In this document: positions 8,159 through 14,650 of the stretch, piece after piece
Layout: the number at the start of each line of letters is the position of its first letter
Numbering within the stretch: the stretch's first letter is position 1
Source: an uncultured Enterobacterales bacterium
GTDB lineage: Bacteria; Pseudomonadota; Gammaproteobacteria; Enterobacterales; Enterobacteriaceae
Reading direction: 5' to 3'
Length of the DNA: 48,041 nucleotides
NCBI GenBank assembly: GCA_946478305.1
Contig: CAMLBO010000030.1
Coordinates: 1-48,041 of the forward strand
Program-made: the position numbers and the translations under genes
Notes under the pieces: generated by a model
What the model saw: the letters and a program-made list of their open reading frames with translations, nothing else
Told to the model about the DNA's origin: nothing
Database searches by the model: none

Positions 8159-8376
8159 ACAAATTAACCGCGCAATTGGCTAGCGTACCGGATAGAGACA
8201 ATGTTGTTTACGAAATCTACTCAGGTTCTGTCCAAGTCGCTGAAGTGTCTAATGAACCTGACACTGGCTTACGTATTGAGATTTTTTCTTGCCCAGATCC
8301 GAGCAGAATATGGAGTTTCGATTTCAATGAATTCCATGCGCTTGTAGAACAAGCAAAGCGGAATATCGTTGGTTAG
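8155..8376 (+). CDS. Putative immunity protein for the adjacent toxin
   Basis: A 73-residue acidic protein whose ATG overlaps the toxin stop codon (ATGA), so the two are translationally coupled. The central part reads YEIYSGSVQVAEVSNEP, then LRIEIFSCPDP and WSFDFNEFHALVEQAKRNI: an antiparallel sheet followed by a helix. This size and layout are usual for cognate immunity proteins of polymorphic toxins. A similar protein is encoded about 150 bases downstream. No named family is recognised with certainty. The immunity role is inferred from coupling and position. Confidence 0.65.
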   Translation: MNKLTAQLASVPDRDNVVYEIYSGSVQVAEVSNEPDTGLRIEIFSCPDPSRIWSFDFNEFHALVEQAKRNIVG

Positions 8377-8530
8377 TGTCTATAACTGTCACAAGTGCTA
8401 GATGGGATAATAGATACTGACGTGAAGGTGAAAGAGGGGAATCGATTTGGTAGATTCTAAGTAATATCGCATGGTGGTAAATGTACGAAATTTAGTCAGG
8501 ATAGTGGTTTTAGATGTTTTAGGAGCCTCT

Positions 8531-8755
8531 ATGATGAACGATAAATACCAGCTGAAAATTGTTATTGCCAGTGATGTTGACTATAAAAATTTGATTGCTG
8601 AAATCTATTGCGACGACCAGTACGTAGCGCTTTTACAGCAGGAAGATGGCAAAGACGAGGTTAAGGTAGAATTTGGGACTGGCTTAAAAGCGGTAAGTTT
8701 GGATTGGCTTCACAATGCTTTATCAGAAGCCAAAAAGCGGCTTATAACCGAATGA
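8531..8755 (+). CDS. Second small immunity-like protein, paralogue of the preceding one
   Basis: A 74-residue protein starting at ATG 8531 after a good AGGAG ribosome-binding site; an upstream in-frame ATG at 8471 lacks one. It can be aligned by eye with the 73-residue protein upstream: NLIAEIYCDDQYVALLQ corresponds to NVVYEIYSGSVQVAEVS, and LDWLHNALSEAKKRL to FNEFHALVEQAKRNI. It probably protects against a related toxin no longer present, or widens immunity. The stop codon overlaps the next start (ATGA). Confidence 0.55.
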   Translation: MMNDKYQLKIVIASDVDYKNLIAEIYCDDQYVALLQQEDGKDEVKVEFGTGLKAVSLDWLHNALSEAKKRLITE

Positions 8756-8949
8756 AACTTTCTACCTATGACGTTGTTGTTTTAGCGAATTCTATCCCTG
8801 AGGAAGGACTAATCAAGGGCATGATAGGTACCGTTATTGATGTGCACAGCTCACTCGCAGTGGCTTATGAAGTTGAGTTCTGCGATCAACATGGTCGAAC
8901 AATCGCTTCCTTGGCATTGGCACCGGAGCAGTTAGAACATAACCCCTAG
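8752..8949 (+). CDS. DUF4926-like small protein, probable immunity protein
   Basis: This 65-residue protein reads YDVVVLANSIPEEGLIKGMI, then GTVIDVHSS, YEVEFCDQHGRTIASLALAPEQL. That is the pattern of the DUF4926 family as I remember it: a small beta-barrel-like domain often found next to secreted or phage toxins. ATG 8752 overlaps the previous stop codon. It is probably another orphan immunity gene in the string behind the toxin. Family assignment is by eye and function is unproven. Confidence 0.6.
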   Translation: MKLSTYDVVVLANSIPEEGLIKGMIGTVIDVHSSLAVAYEVEFCDQHGRTIASLALAPEQLEHNP

Positions 8950-8990
8950 GAACATTTGGGGGTTAAAATCTTAGGTAACAGAGGATTGAA

Positions 8991-9314
8991 GTGATCTCAG
9001 ACATTAAGGTGGTAATAGACAGTATCGTAAAAATATTTTCTGAAAGTGATGAAGAGATATTTGCGAAGAGTTTCGAAAACTTGAGGGAAAATTTAGATTC
9101 GGAATCTGTAGATGTACTGTATGCATTAAAAAGTCATTTTGGTGGTGCAGGCACATTTAATGATTTGGTTTTGCACAAAAATGGGCAAATGCTGAAATCA
9201 GAAAACGATGAGTTGGATGATCTCAAACATAAACTGTATGACTTACTGACAGAAGAAATTGGGAATGTTAAACAAAGCGGAGCAAGACATCCTCAAGGTT
9301 TTGATGGTAGATGA
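8991..9314 (+). CDS. DUF6966-like small protein
   Basis: A 107-residue protein starting at GTG 8991, with GAGG six bases upstream. The segment FSESDEEIFAKSFENLRENL, then ALKSHFGGAGTFNDLVLHKNGQ, resembles the family I know as DUF6966, whose members often sit beside toxin genes. It is acidic and probably cytosolic. The C-terminal dozen residues overlap the next gene in another frame. It is likely part of the immunity-like array. No activity can be stated. Confidence 0.5.
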   Translation: MISDIKVVIDSIVKIFSESDEEIFAKSFENLRENLDSESVDVLYALKSHFGGAGTFNDLVLHKNGQMLKSENDELDDLKHKLYDLLTEEIGNVKQSGARHPQGFDGR

Positions 9315-9540
9315 GAAAAAATGGACTTGGATGACTCTGGATCGGATGCTTTCGTTTAGAGGCTTGAGTGGGGTTGGGCAGGTACCACGTTATGTATCGA
9401 AGCTTGCGGAGGATGGAATGATCAACATAGTTGAAGGCAACAAGCCAGCAATGCCTTTCTATGTAATTACTCCTAAGGGCCGAGCGATAGTTGAGAGGCT
9501 TATCAGCCAAAGTGACGACTCAGTCTCTCAGAGTGACTAG
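9265..9540 (+). CDS. Small winged-helix-like protein of unknown function
   Basis: Starting at ATG 9265 the product is 91 residues; a TTG two codons earlier is also possible. The sequence EQDILKVLMVDEKKWTWMTL, then MLSFRGLSGVGQVPRYVSKLAEDGMI, then PFYVITPKGRAIVERL looks like a small winged helix, with recognition helix and wing, as in PadR- or MarR-like DNA-binding or immunity proteins. It overlaps the previous gene by 50 bases in a different frame. It could regulate the toxin module or be another immunity protein; the sequence does not decide. Confidence 0.45.
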   Translation: MLNKAEQDILKVLMVDEKKWTWMTLDRMLSFRGLSGVGQVPRYVSKLAEDGMINIVEGNKPAMPFYVITPKGRAIVERLISQSDDSVSQSD

Positions 9541-9720
9541 TGGTCTTGGCAAAACTAGCACTAGCGGCTAAATGCCGGCCAACTCATTGGGCGGTATTTT
9601 AATGCCTGCTGCATGGCTCACAGTGGCACGCTACGTCCTGAAAAGCCTTGATGCTCAGTGAAGCGTGAAAACCTCACCACGGAGCTCTCAGGCGCGGGAA
9701 TAAATACCTGAAAACATCCT

Positions 9721-9748
9721 TTGCGCGCAATGCTATCCCCGCCACGCC
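9721..9748 (-). other. Phage cos site (P2-type cohesive end)
   Basis: On the minus strand, 9748 to 9723 reads GGCGTGGCGGGGATAGCA followed by TTGCGCGC. The P2 left end as I remember it is GGCGAGGCGGGGAAAGCAC followed by TGCGCGC, which differs at only three of 26 positions. The 19-base cohesive end would be about 9730-9748. The polarity is right: reading down the minus strand leads to Q, the first capsid gene of P2. TTGCGCGCAA at 9721-9730 is a perfect palindrome. The whole 9,541-9,885 interval has no convincing gene and is the packaging region. Confidence 0.85.
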
Positions 9749-9794
9749 TGCCCGCTTTATGTGTCGGTTTTAATGCAGTTGCCCGATCCAATGA

Positions 9795-9819
9795 AAACCG
9801 CGCCAGCACAGGCGCGGTT
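9795..9819 (-). terminator. Terminator of the ImmA/PIN-like operon
   Basis: The arms CCGCGCC (9798-9804) and GGCGCGG (9811-9817) form a perfect GC-rich stem with a six-base loop. Read on the minus strand the hairpin is followed by TTTTC. It lies 67 bases beyond the end of the PIN-like gene. Confidence 0.7.
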
Positions 9820-9885
9820 AAGTAATGACTATATTATAAAAGGCATGCATTTTGATGCGAGTGCATGCAGTAATTAGCTTAATAT

Positions 9886-10521
9886 TCATACAGCCCTTGA
9901 TGGCAAACGATCTTTGAAAGCTAAATAATCATAAAGGTGGTTTGTATATGAAAAGAAGCAACCGCAAACATCCTCACTTTGACTAGAATGCATTGCCAAT
10001 TTAAGCATCGAGTCAGGGCTTGGATTAGACTGTAATTGCTGATAAATCCTATCAAAGCCTAACAATCTAACCGATAGCAGGAGTGCACTTTCATAGGTAA
10101 CAACCGAATTAATCAATCGCGTATGCACAGTCGCAATGATGGTCTGATTATCCATAACAGCCTGCAAACAGCGTTTATCTCCTGTCATAAAAAGAGCAGC
10201 AGGGTTTTCAACACAAGCAGCTAAAAGTTGTTGCTCACCGACATCTATATACGGTATCTCACCGAGTAAATTGAACAACCCTTCATCTTGAATGGCATCA
10301 ATATCTCGGACAGTATCAAGGAATTTCCCGATATTTTCATAAATCCCTTGATTACCACATTTTTTTATCGCTTTCTCTGGATTGCGCGGCAATAACTGAT
10401 AACGAGCAGTCGGACTCACAAAAATATCATTCTGATTCTCTTGCAGTATCTCAGGTAAAAACTGAAGCAAATCACACTGCGCTAATTTTAAAATAACATC
10501 ATTATCAGAAAGAACGATCAC
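9886..10521 (-). CDS. PIN-domain-like protein, partner of ImmA/IrrE protease
   Basis: A 211-residue protein beginning MIVLSDNDVILKLAQCDLL. The acidic residues fit a PIN nuclease arrangement: D6 and D8 in the first strand, E96 in VGEQQLLAA, and D115 in FMTGDKRCL. The C-terminal 70 residues are helical and not recognised. PIN proteins are Mg-dependent ribonucleases in many toxin-antitoxin systems. It is three bases downstream of an ImmA/IrrE peptidase gene and is probably co-translated. The pair lies between cos and gene A, where P2 carries the superinfection genes old and tin. A role as effector in phage exclusion is inferred. Confidence 0.6.
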   Translation of the reverse strand: MIVLSDNDVILKLAQCDLLQFLPEILQENQNDIFVSPTARYQLLPRNPEKAIKKCGNQGIYENIGKFLDTVRDIDAIQDEGLFNLLGEIPYIDVGEQQLLAACVENPAALFMTGDKRCLQAVMDNQTIIATVHTRLINSVVTYESALLLSVRLLGFDRIYQQLQSNPSPDSMLKLAMHSSQSEDVCGCFFSYTNHLYDYLAFKDRLPSRAV

Positions 10522-10524
10522 TAC

Positions 10525-11520
10525 CTATACCTCACATAGTGTCGTTAAAAGTTCTAAGTCATCATCATTAATAGTTTCAAGGTCAATAGATTCCATCATC
10601 AATCCTTTAACTACTTCCTGATCAGAAGGCTCTTCAGCACAAATAATTTTTATGGCATTTATTGCAACGCCCCAATGCCTCATGCTGTACCCGTAATTCA
10701 ATGCTATGTGTGTAGGATGCACAGCATGTTCTTTTCCAAATACTTGAGCAGCACGAGCTAAATTCGGCCCAGTGAGGTAGCCACCTTTTGGACCTATTCT
10801 TAAGTCCTCTTTCCCACTGATTACCCCAAATGCAAAACGGTTAGCTTCGGCCTCTAAATTATCTGTAGCTCCAGAGTCAATTTTGCGATCAACAAAAACA
10901 CCACCGTTTGCTTCATTGAGATGACCCAACGCTATATGACCGAGCTCATGCGCTAAATCAAACAGCATGAAGCCGTGAGCTTTTACCTGAGTTAGCACTA
11001 TTACAGGGCGTCCCGCGACCTGTAATGCTAAGCCAGCCATTTTTGAAGCATGGGCAGGGAAATTTTTTATGAATACAACAGGTATGCCTACTGAATGGCA
11101 GAAGCCAACTAAGGCAGGCAAACTAACCCATTTTTCATGTTGCAAGAGCTGCTTTCTAATGGCGGTCCAGTTCAAGTCAGCTGATGTGTCAAAAGGGGTC
11201 TTAAAATTCTCCGCTGCAATTCTGGCAGCTGAATATGCAACTGCGGTTGCAACATTTAAATCTTCCTCTCCAAGGTTAACCCGATGCTTAAAGCGATGGT
11301 TTCCTCCGAGATTGAAACATACAGCCTCTGCGTTATCCTTGAGACTCTCAGGAGCCAAACTGAAAACTCGTGCCAAGTGCAAGCTGGCATACTGTTTTCC
11401 AGAAGGAGTATCAGCTAAAGCTTCATCCCACCACTCGGGAAGAACTTTGTTAATGAAAGCACGGTTGAAACCTGCTTTGCTGATTTTTTCATATAAGTGA
11501 CTCATCGGCTTATTAGTCAT
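10525..11520 (-). CDS. ImmA/IrrE-family metallopeptidase with N-terminal regulator-like domain
   Basis: A 331-residue protein. Residues 1-65 (FINKVLPEWWDEALADTPSG, then LHLARVFSLAPESL) look like the degenerate regulator-like domain that often precedes this protease family. The zinc site is clear: HELGH at 191-195 and a downstream glutamate in LEAEANRFAFG (about E225). ImmA/IrrE proteases cleave repressors or antitoxins after a stress signal. A strong AGGAGG ribosome-binding site sets the start. It is the first gene of a two-gene operon with the PIN-like protein, a plausible toxin-antitoxin or anti-phage module. The actual substrate is unknown. Confidence 0.8.
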   Translation of the reverse strand: MTNKPMSHLYEKISKAGFNRAFINKVLPEWWDEALADTPSGKQYASLHLARVFSLAPESLKDNAEAVCFNLGGNHRFKHRVNLGEEDLNVATAVAYSAARIAAENFKTPFDTSADLNWTAIRKQLLQHEKWVSLPALVGFCHSVGIPVVFIKNFPAHASKMAGLALQVAGRPVIVLTQVKAHGFMLFDLAHELGHIALGHLNEANGGVFVDRKIDSGATDNLEAEANRFAFGVISGKEDLRIGPKGGYLTGPNLARAAQVFGKEHAVHPTHIALNYGYSMRHWGVAINAIKIICAEEPSDQEVVKGLMMESIDLETINDDDLELLTTLCEV

Positions 11521-11580
11521 AAGAGCCTCCTGATAACGCTGCTGATGATTGGATAATTTTTTACGCTTTTAGTAATTATT

Positions 11581-11648
11581 TTTATAGTCTTATAGTTATG
11601 ACACAAAAAGCGCGCACACTATAAGCAGAAAACCACAAAACTTATAGT
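11581..11648. repeat. Iterated CTTATAGT operator-like sites upstream of ImmA gene
   Basis: The octamer CTTATAGT occurs at 11589-11596 and 11641-11648, its complement ACTATAAG at 11618-11625, and a one-mismatch copy at 11581-11588. They alternate in direction at roughly 22-29 base spacing in the AT-rich region before the protease gene start (11520). This is what binding sites for an autoregulating dimer look like. The rest of 11,521-11,866 holds no gene. Confidence 0.5.
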
Positions 11649-11866
11649 TTTTTTGGTCTAGATAGATTAAAAGCTAACCGCCATCAAAATTATCTATGAC
11701 GTATGTCACGCACAAGCACTCTCTTTACCTCATTTAACCTACTAAAGAACCTCAAATCTTTTCGTATTTGCCCTGCTATGGTCAGCAAGGCTAGCTGCAA
11801 ACTCTAGGTACTCCCCCTAAAGATCGCTTAACAACCGCTGCCGGCCGGCATCAAAGTATCTAGTTG

Positions 11867-13576
11867 TTACGCTCCCATGTTAACGAATTCTGGCCATTGA
11901 TTAGTACCCGAATATGTGAACTTTTCGCCATCAAAAAATACTGCTGCGCCACGAGCCAGCACTTCCAGTTCCCAGCGTTCAGGCGTGATGCCATGCTGTA
12001 CTAATTCCCGATAAATCTGGGGTATTTGGGCACGCTCACCCTTTGTTAATCGCGCCGATGGGGCCAGCTCACGAGGTTTTGACGGATTAAAGCTTTGTTG
12101 CTGATGATTAATCGATGGTGATTGCCGTCTGGCAGCGTCTCCCAACACCTTGGCGACGTCCGGCTCATCGCACCTGACGTCTCCGCGCTCAACTAATTTC
12201 ATCACCGCCGTGGCGTACTCAGAAGGTGTAGGGGGCAAACTCTGCCCGAGTCCTGTCTGAACCTCCCCACAGTTATTGACAGGACTCCGAGGCGCGCCGA
12301 AGGCGCTTTTTAAAGTCAAAGGATGAGGGGCAACGGCCACAGACTTAGCGACAATTTGCCATTTAGTCGTGCGTGTCTCGTGAACGTGATCGGCTCCGAG
12401 GTGTGGCGCAAAAATACCAATAACCTTCTGCACTTCCTCGTCGTATTCGTTGAGCTCGTCAATAACGTGGCGGGCCGTGCGTACGGTCTGGGTATCCCGC
12501 GGAACGTTCGCGCCACCTTGCGTCTCGATATATGCCGCAAAATCACCGGCATCCGCTGCGGCTCTCACCGCTTCTACAAGCTCGTCAAAATCTGCGGATA
12601 GGCCAACGCCACGAATACGACGGCATTCGCGGTAAGCGCCCATGGTGGGAACGCCAATAGATTTAAATTGAGGGATGCGCCAGACCGACGCCCACGCGGT
12701 GACGGCGGCGGCAGTATCAGACAGAGCCTGACCGGTTTCATGGTCGAGCTGGCCGTCGAGCGCGTAACCGTCGATGTTCTTCGCAATGTATTTAGCGATG
12801 TAACCCGCCGCGCCGCCCTTGTTCATATGCTTGCACTCAAAGCGCTGGCTTTGCGCGCCGCGTTCGTGTCCGTCTTCTTTCAGCGCGTAGCTGCGCATAA
12901 TGTCAATGACAGCCTGACGCTGAGACCGCTCGCAAAAAAGCATCATGTGCCAGTGCGGCGTCGCGTCGTGATGAGGCTCGACAACGCGCATACCGTAGAC
13001 TTTGAGCCCTTGGTCTTTAAAGGCGGTGCGCATCTTGCCCCAGATTTTCACCAGATAGCGCTGGCCGTCTTTTGGCGAAAATGCCTCTTTGTCCCAACGG
13101 TGATTAAAGTTAACGCGGCGGTCTGATTTTTTACCGACCATGCGCGTAGGGTGATATTTCGACGGCGTGGTGATCGTGAGAAACATCCCAACATGTCCGA
13201 CGCTCGACGCATATTTCTCAATGCCCGCAATGGTGCTCATGAGCTCCATGCGACGAATTTCAGGATTGGAAATACTCGCCAGCACCTTGTCGATGAGGTC
13301 AATACGCTCGCCGGTATCGACGTTCTCCAGTTCGCGGGATTTCAGGTATTCCATATTAGCCAGACGGCGGGCGCGTACATCGCGGATTGCCTGCTTGCTG
13401 GCATACCCTGATTTCTGCAAATTGACTTCACCGGCGGCAATTAGCAGGGATTCGCGCCACTGGGTGCGCTGCGCTTTAAGTTGACGGATCCACCACTCGT
13501 CGTTAACCAACCGAGCCACACTAGAAAATGCACAGCGCATGTTTAATTTATGTTTGGTGTATTTTTTCCAATGCAT
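11867..13576 (-). CDS. A: Replication endonuclease gpA (P2-like), N-terminally truncated
   Basis: The 569-residue open frame matches P2 gpA from about its residue 204 to the end (MRCAFSSVARLVNDEWW, AIRDVRARRLAN, SNPEIRRMELMSTIAGIE). P2 gpA is 761 residues. The rolling-circle nuclease parts remain: the HUH motif in TPHWHMM (residues 206-212) and the tyrosine pair in GYIAKYIAKNIDG, at Y259 and Y263, equivalent to P2 Y450 and Y454. The first 12 or so codons (MHWKKYTKHKLN) are not recognisable A sequence. The missing roughly 190 residues were lost with the rest of the early region, and the frame now abuts an int fragment. It may be unexpressed. Confidence 0.88.
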   Translation of the reverse strand: MHWKKYTKHKLNMRCAFSSVARLVNDEWWIRQLKAQRTQWRESLLIAAGEVNLQKSGYASKQAIRDVRARRLANMEYLKSRELENVDTGERIDLIDKVLASISNPEIRRMELMSTIAGIEKYASSVGHVGMFLTITTPSKYHPTRMVGKKSDRRVNFNHRWDKEAFSPKDGQRYLVKIWGKMRTAFKDQGLKVYGMRVVEPHHDATPHWHMMLFCERSQRQAVIDIMRSYALKEDGHERGAQSQRFECKHMNKGGAAGYIAKYIAKNIDGYALDGQLDHETGQALSDTAAAVTAWASVWRIPQFKSIGVPTMGAYRECRRIRGVGLSADFDELVEAVRAAADAGDFAAYIETQGGANVPRDTQTVRTARHVIDELNEYDEEVQKVIGIFAPHLGADHVHETRTTKWQIVAKSVAVAPHPLTLKSAFGAPRSPVNNCGEVQTGLGQSLPPTPSEYATAVMKLVERGDVRCDEPDVAKVLGDAARRQSPSINHQQQSFNPSKPRELAPSARLTKGERAQIPQIYRELVQHGITPERWELEVLARGAAVFFDGEKFTYSGTNQWPEFVNMGA

Positions 13577-13816
13577 CGGGGTGATATTGAAAGCCCGCGC
13601 GGCACCGGCAAGCCGGATCTACCACGCGGTCAGGCGACCCATATATTACGGCACACTTTCGCTAGCCATTTTATGATGAACGGCGGGAATATAATTGCTC
13701 TTCAGCAAATACTAGGACATGCCAATATCCAGCAGACAATGGCCTATTCCCACTTGGCACCCGACTATCTTCAAAACGCCGTTATACTCAATCCGTTAAA
13801 GGGGGGAGTTGGCTGA
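13550..13816 (+). pseudogene. int: Integrase (tyrosine recombinase) C-terminal remnant
   Basis: From about 13619 the frame reads LPRGQATHILRHTFASHFM, then NIIALQQILGHANIQQTMAY and SHLAPDYLQNAVILNPL, the C-terminus of P2-type integrases. It keeps the HxxR box (HILRH), LGH and the nucleophile tyrosine in MAYSH, but lacks the arm-binding domain, core-binding domain and first catalytic arginine. Upstream codons do not match int and the frame has no proper start. Orientation is as in P2, divergent from A and pointing to the attachment site. This is the far side of the deletion that removed repressor, cox and B. Confidence 0.88.
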
Positions 13817-13823
13817 TGCAGAA

Positions 13824-13842
13824 CGTCCACAAAGTGTCCACA
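13824..13842. promoter_or_regulatory. Int arm-type binding sites (P2-like)
   Basis: Two tandem copies on the minus strand of the octamer TGTGGACA, the P2 Int arm consensus as I recall it: 13835-13842 is perfect and 13824-13831 has one change. They lie just after the int stop codon, where the P' arm of attP should be. They support a P2-type attachment site immediately to the right. Confidence 0.6.
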
Positions 13843-13925
13843 CTCTGGAAAGTTTGAAAACGCTTGTGAACGTTATGAAACTTATAACCCACTGTTTATA
13901 AATAGATATTTTTCTAGGATATCGT

Positions 13926-13951
13926 AAAAAAAAAACCCACCTTTCGGTGGG
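13926..13951 (-). terminator. cpxP terminator, probable attR location
   Basis: CCCACC and GGTGGG form a perfect six-base stem around a TTTC loop, followed on the minus strand by ten T. It ends cpxP transcription. The plus-strand string (A-run, CCCACC, GGTGGGG, AAGA) resembles in outline the A-rich P2 core site, and the normal downstream neighbour of cpxP (fieF) is absent, so integration probably occurred here. The exact core cannot be set without the left end. Confidence 0.8.
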
Positions 13952-13992
13952 GAAGACAGGGATGGTGTCTATGGCAAGGAAAAACAGGGATA

Positions 13993-14499
13993 TTACTGGG
14001 TAGTCATACTACTTGGCTTCTGGGCAGAAGTAGGTTGTAAGCCAGCCATCTGTTGCTGCATCTGTTGCATACGCTGCTGATGTTTCTGGTTTAATACGTT
14101 TTTCTGTTCAGGGCTCAGGAGATTGAACATTTGGTTGCGAATGCGGGCCATCTCGACCTGACGGTCCACCTGCTCCTGCGCCATAACTTCGGCTTGTGCC
14201 CTGACAGCTTTCTGATCAAAGTTTTCAGCGGTAACCAGCTTGTGCATAGTTTCCATCTGTTCAACATTGATATGAGGTAAGTCTTTACGCGCCTGATGCA
14301 TCAGGTCACGCATTTGCTGACGTTGTTGCTCAGTAAGATTAACGCCATCGAACATGGTGTTGCGTTCCTGGGGCTTGTCCAGCATGTTGGTGTCGTGAGC
14401 TGAAGGGGCCACTGGCATCACGTTAGCGGTATCCGCTAAAACGACACCGGAACTCAGTGTCAGCATCGAGGCCGTAACTAATGCAGCTACCTTAGACAT
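13993..14499 (-). CDS. cpxP: Periplasmic adaptor/inhibitor of Cpx signalling CpxP
   Basis: A 168-residue Spy/CpxP-family protein with an N-terminal signal peptide ending near VVLADT and the two family LTxxQ-type motifs, LTEQQRQQM and LSPEQKNVL. The C-terminal tail is rich in Gln and Met. CpxP binds the sensor domain of CpxA and damps the pathway, and delivers misfolded proteins to DegP. The start ATG at 14499 has GGAG six bases upstream. It is divergent from cpxRA across a shared CpxR box, giving positive control by the system it inhibits. The prophage lies just beyond its terminator. Confidence 0.95.
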   Translation of the reverse strand: MSKVAALVTASMLTLSSGVVLADTANVMPVAPSAHDTNMLDKPQERNTMFDGVNLTEQQRQQMRDLMHQARKDLPHINVEQMETMHKLVTAENFDQKAVRAQAEVMAQEQVDRQVEMARIRNQMFNLLSPEQKNVLNQKHQQRMQQMQQQMAGLQPTSAQKPSSMTTQ

Positions 14500-14583
14500 C
14501 ACTAACTCCTATAGTCTTTATCGCTTATCGCGAATCATTGAAAAGCAGTCTAAACCTGCCGCTGCAAACAAGCGTCAGTGCTT

Positions 14584-14598
14584 GTAAAAGTACGTAAA
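14584..14598. promoter_or_regulatory. CpxR box between cpxP and cpxR
   Basis: GTAAA at 14584-14588 and GTAAA at 14594-14598 with exactly five bases between: a perfect match to the GTAAA-N5-GTAAA CpxR site. It lies between divergent cpxP and cpxRA and would serve both the cpxP promoter and autoregulation of cpxRA. Confidence 0.85.
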
Positions 14599-14650
14599 GT
14601 CATGGAATAGCGGCAATTGATGACGTATTTTGCGTCTAGAGGTAATTACA

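Larger units (their letters stand above)
49..13951. mobile_element. P2-like prophage, left end outside window, right end deleted
   Basis: Gene content and order match phage P2 read backwards: K-like endolysin, holin, X, L, M, N, O on the minus strand, P and Q on the plus strand, then cos, then A and int. The element lies next to cpxP, the chromosomal region of the P2 locI attachment site as I recall it. Tail genes and the left attachment site are off the window because the contig stops at an adapter. The early region is collapsed: gene A lacks its 5' end and is followed directly by the 3' end of int. Two cargo modules flank cos. Structural genes look intact, but the element should not be able to excise or replicate by itself. 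Confidence 0.92.

Noticed and set aside
8941-8964. AACCCC/GGGGTT hairpin before the DUF6966-like gene as terminator
   Set aside because: The stem is only six bases with a 12-base loop and the following sequence is not T-rich.
9618-9809. 63-codon minus-strand frame across the packaging region
   Set aside because: It covers the cos site, has no ribosome-binding sequence and is explained by conservation of the DNA site itself.
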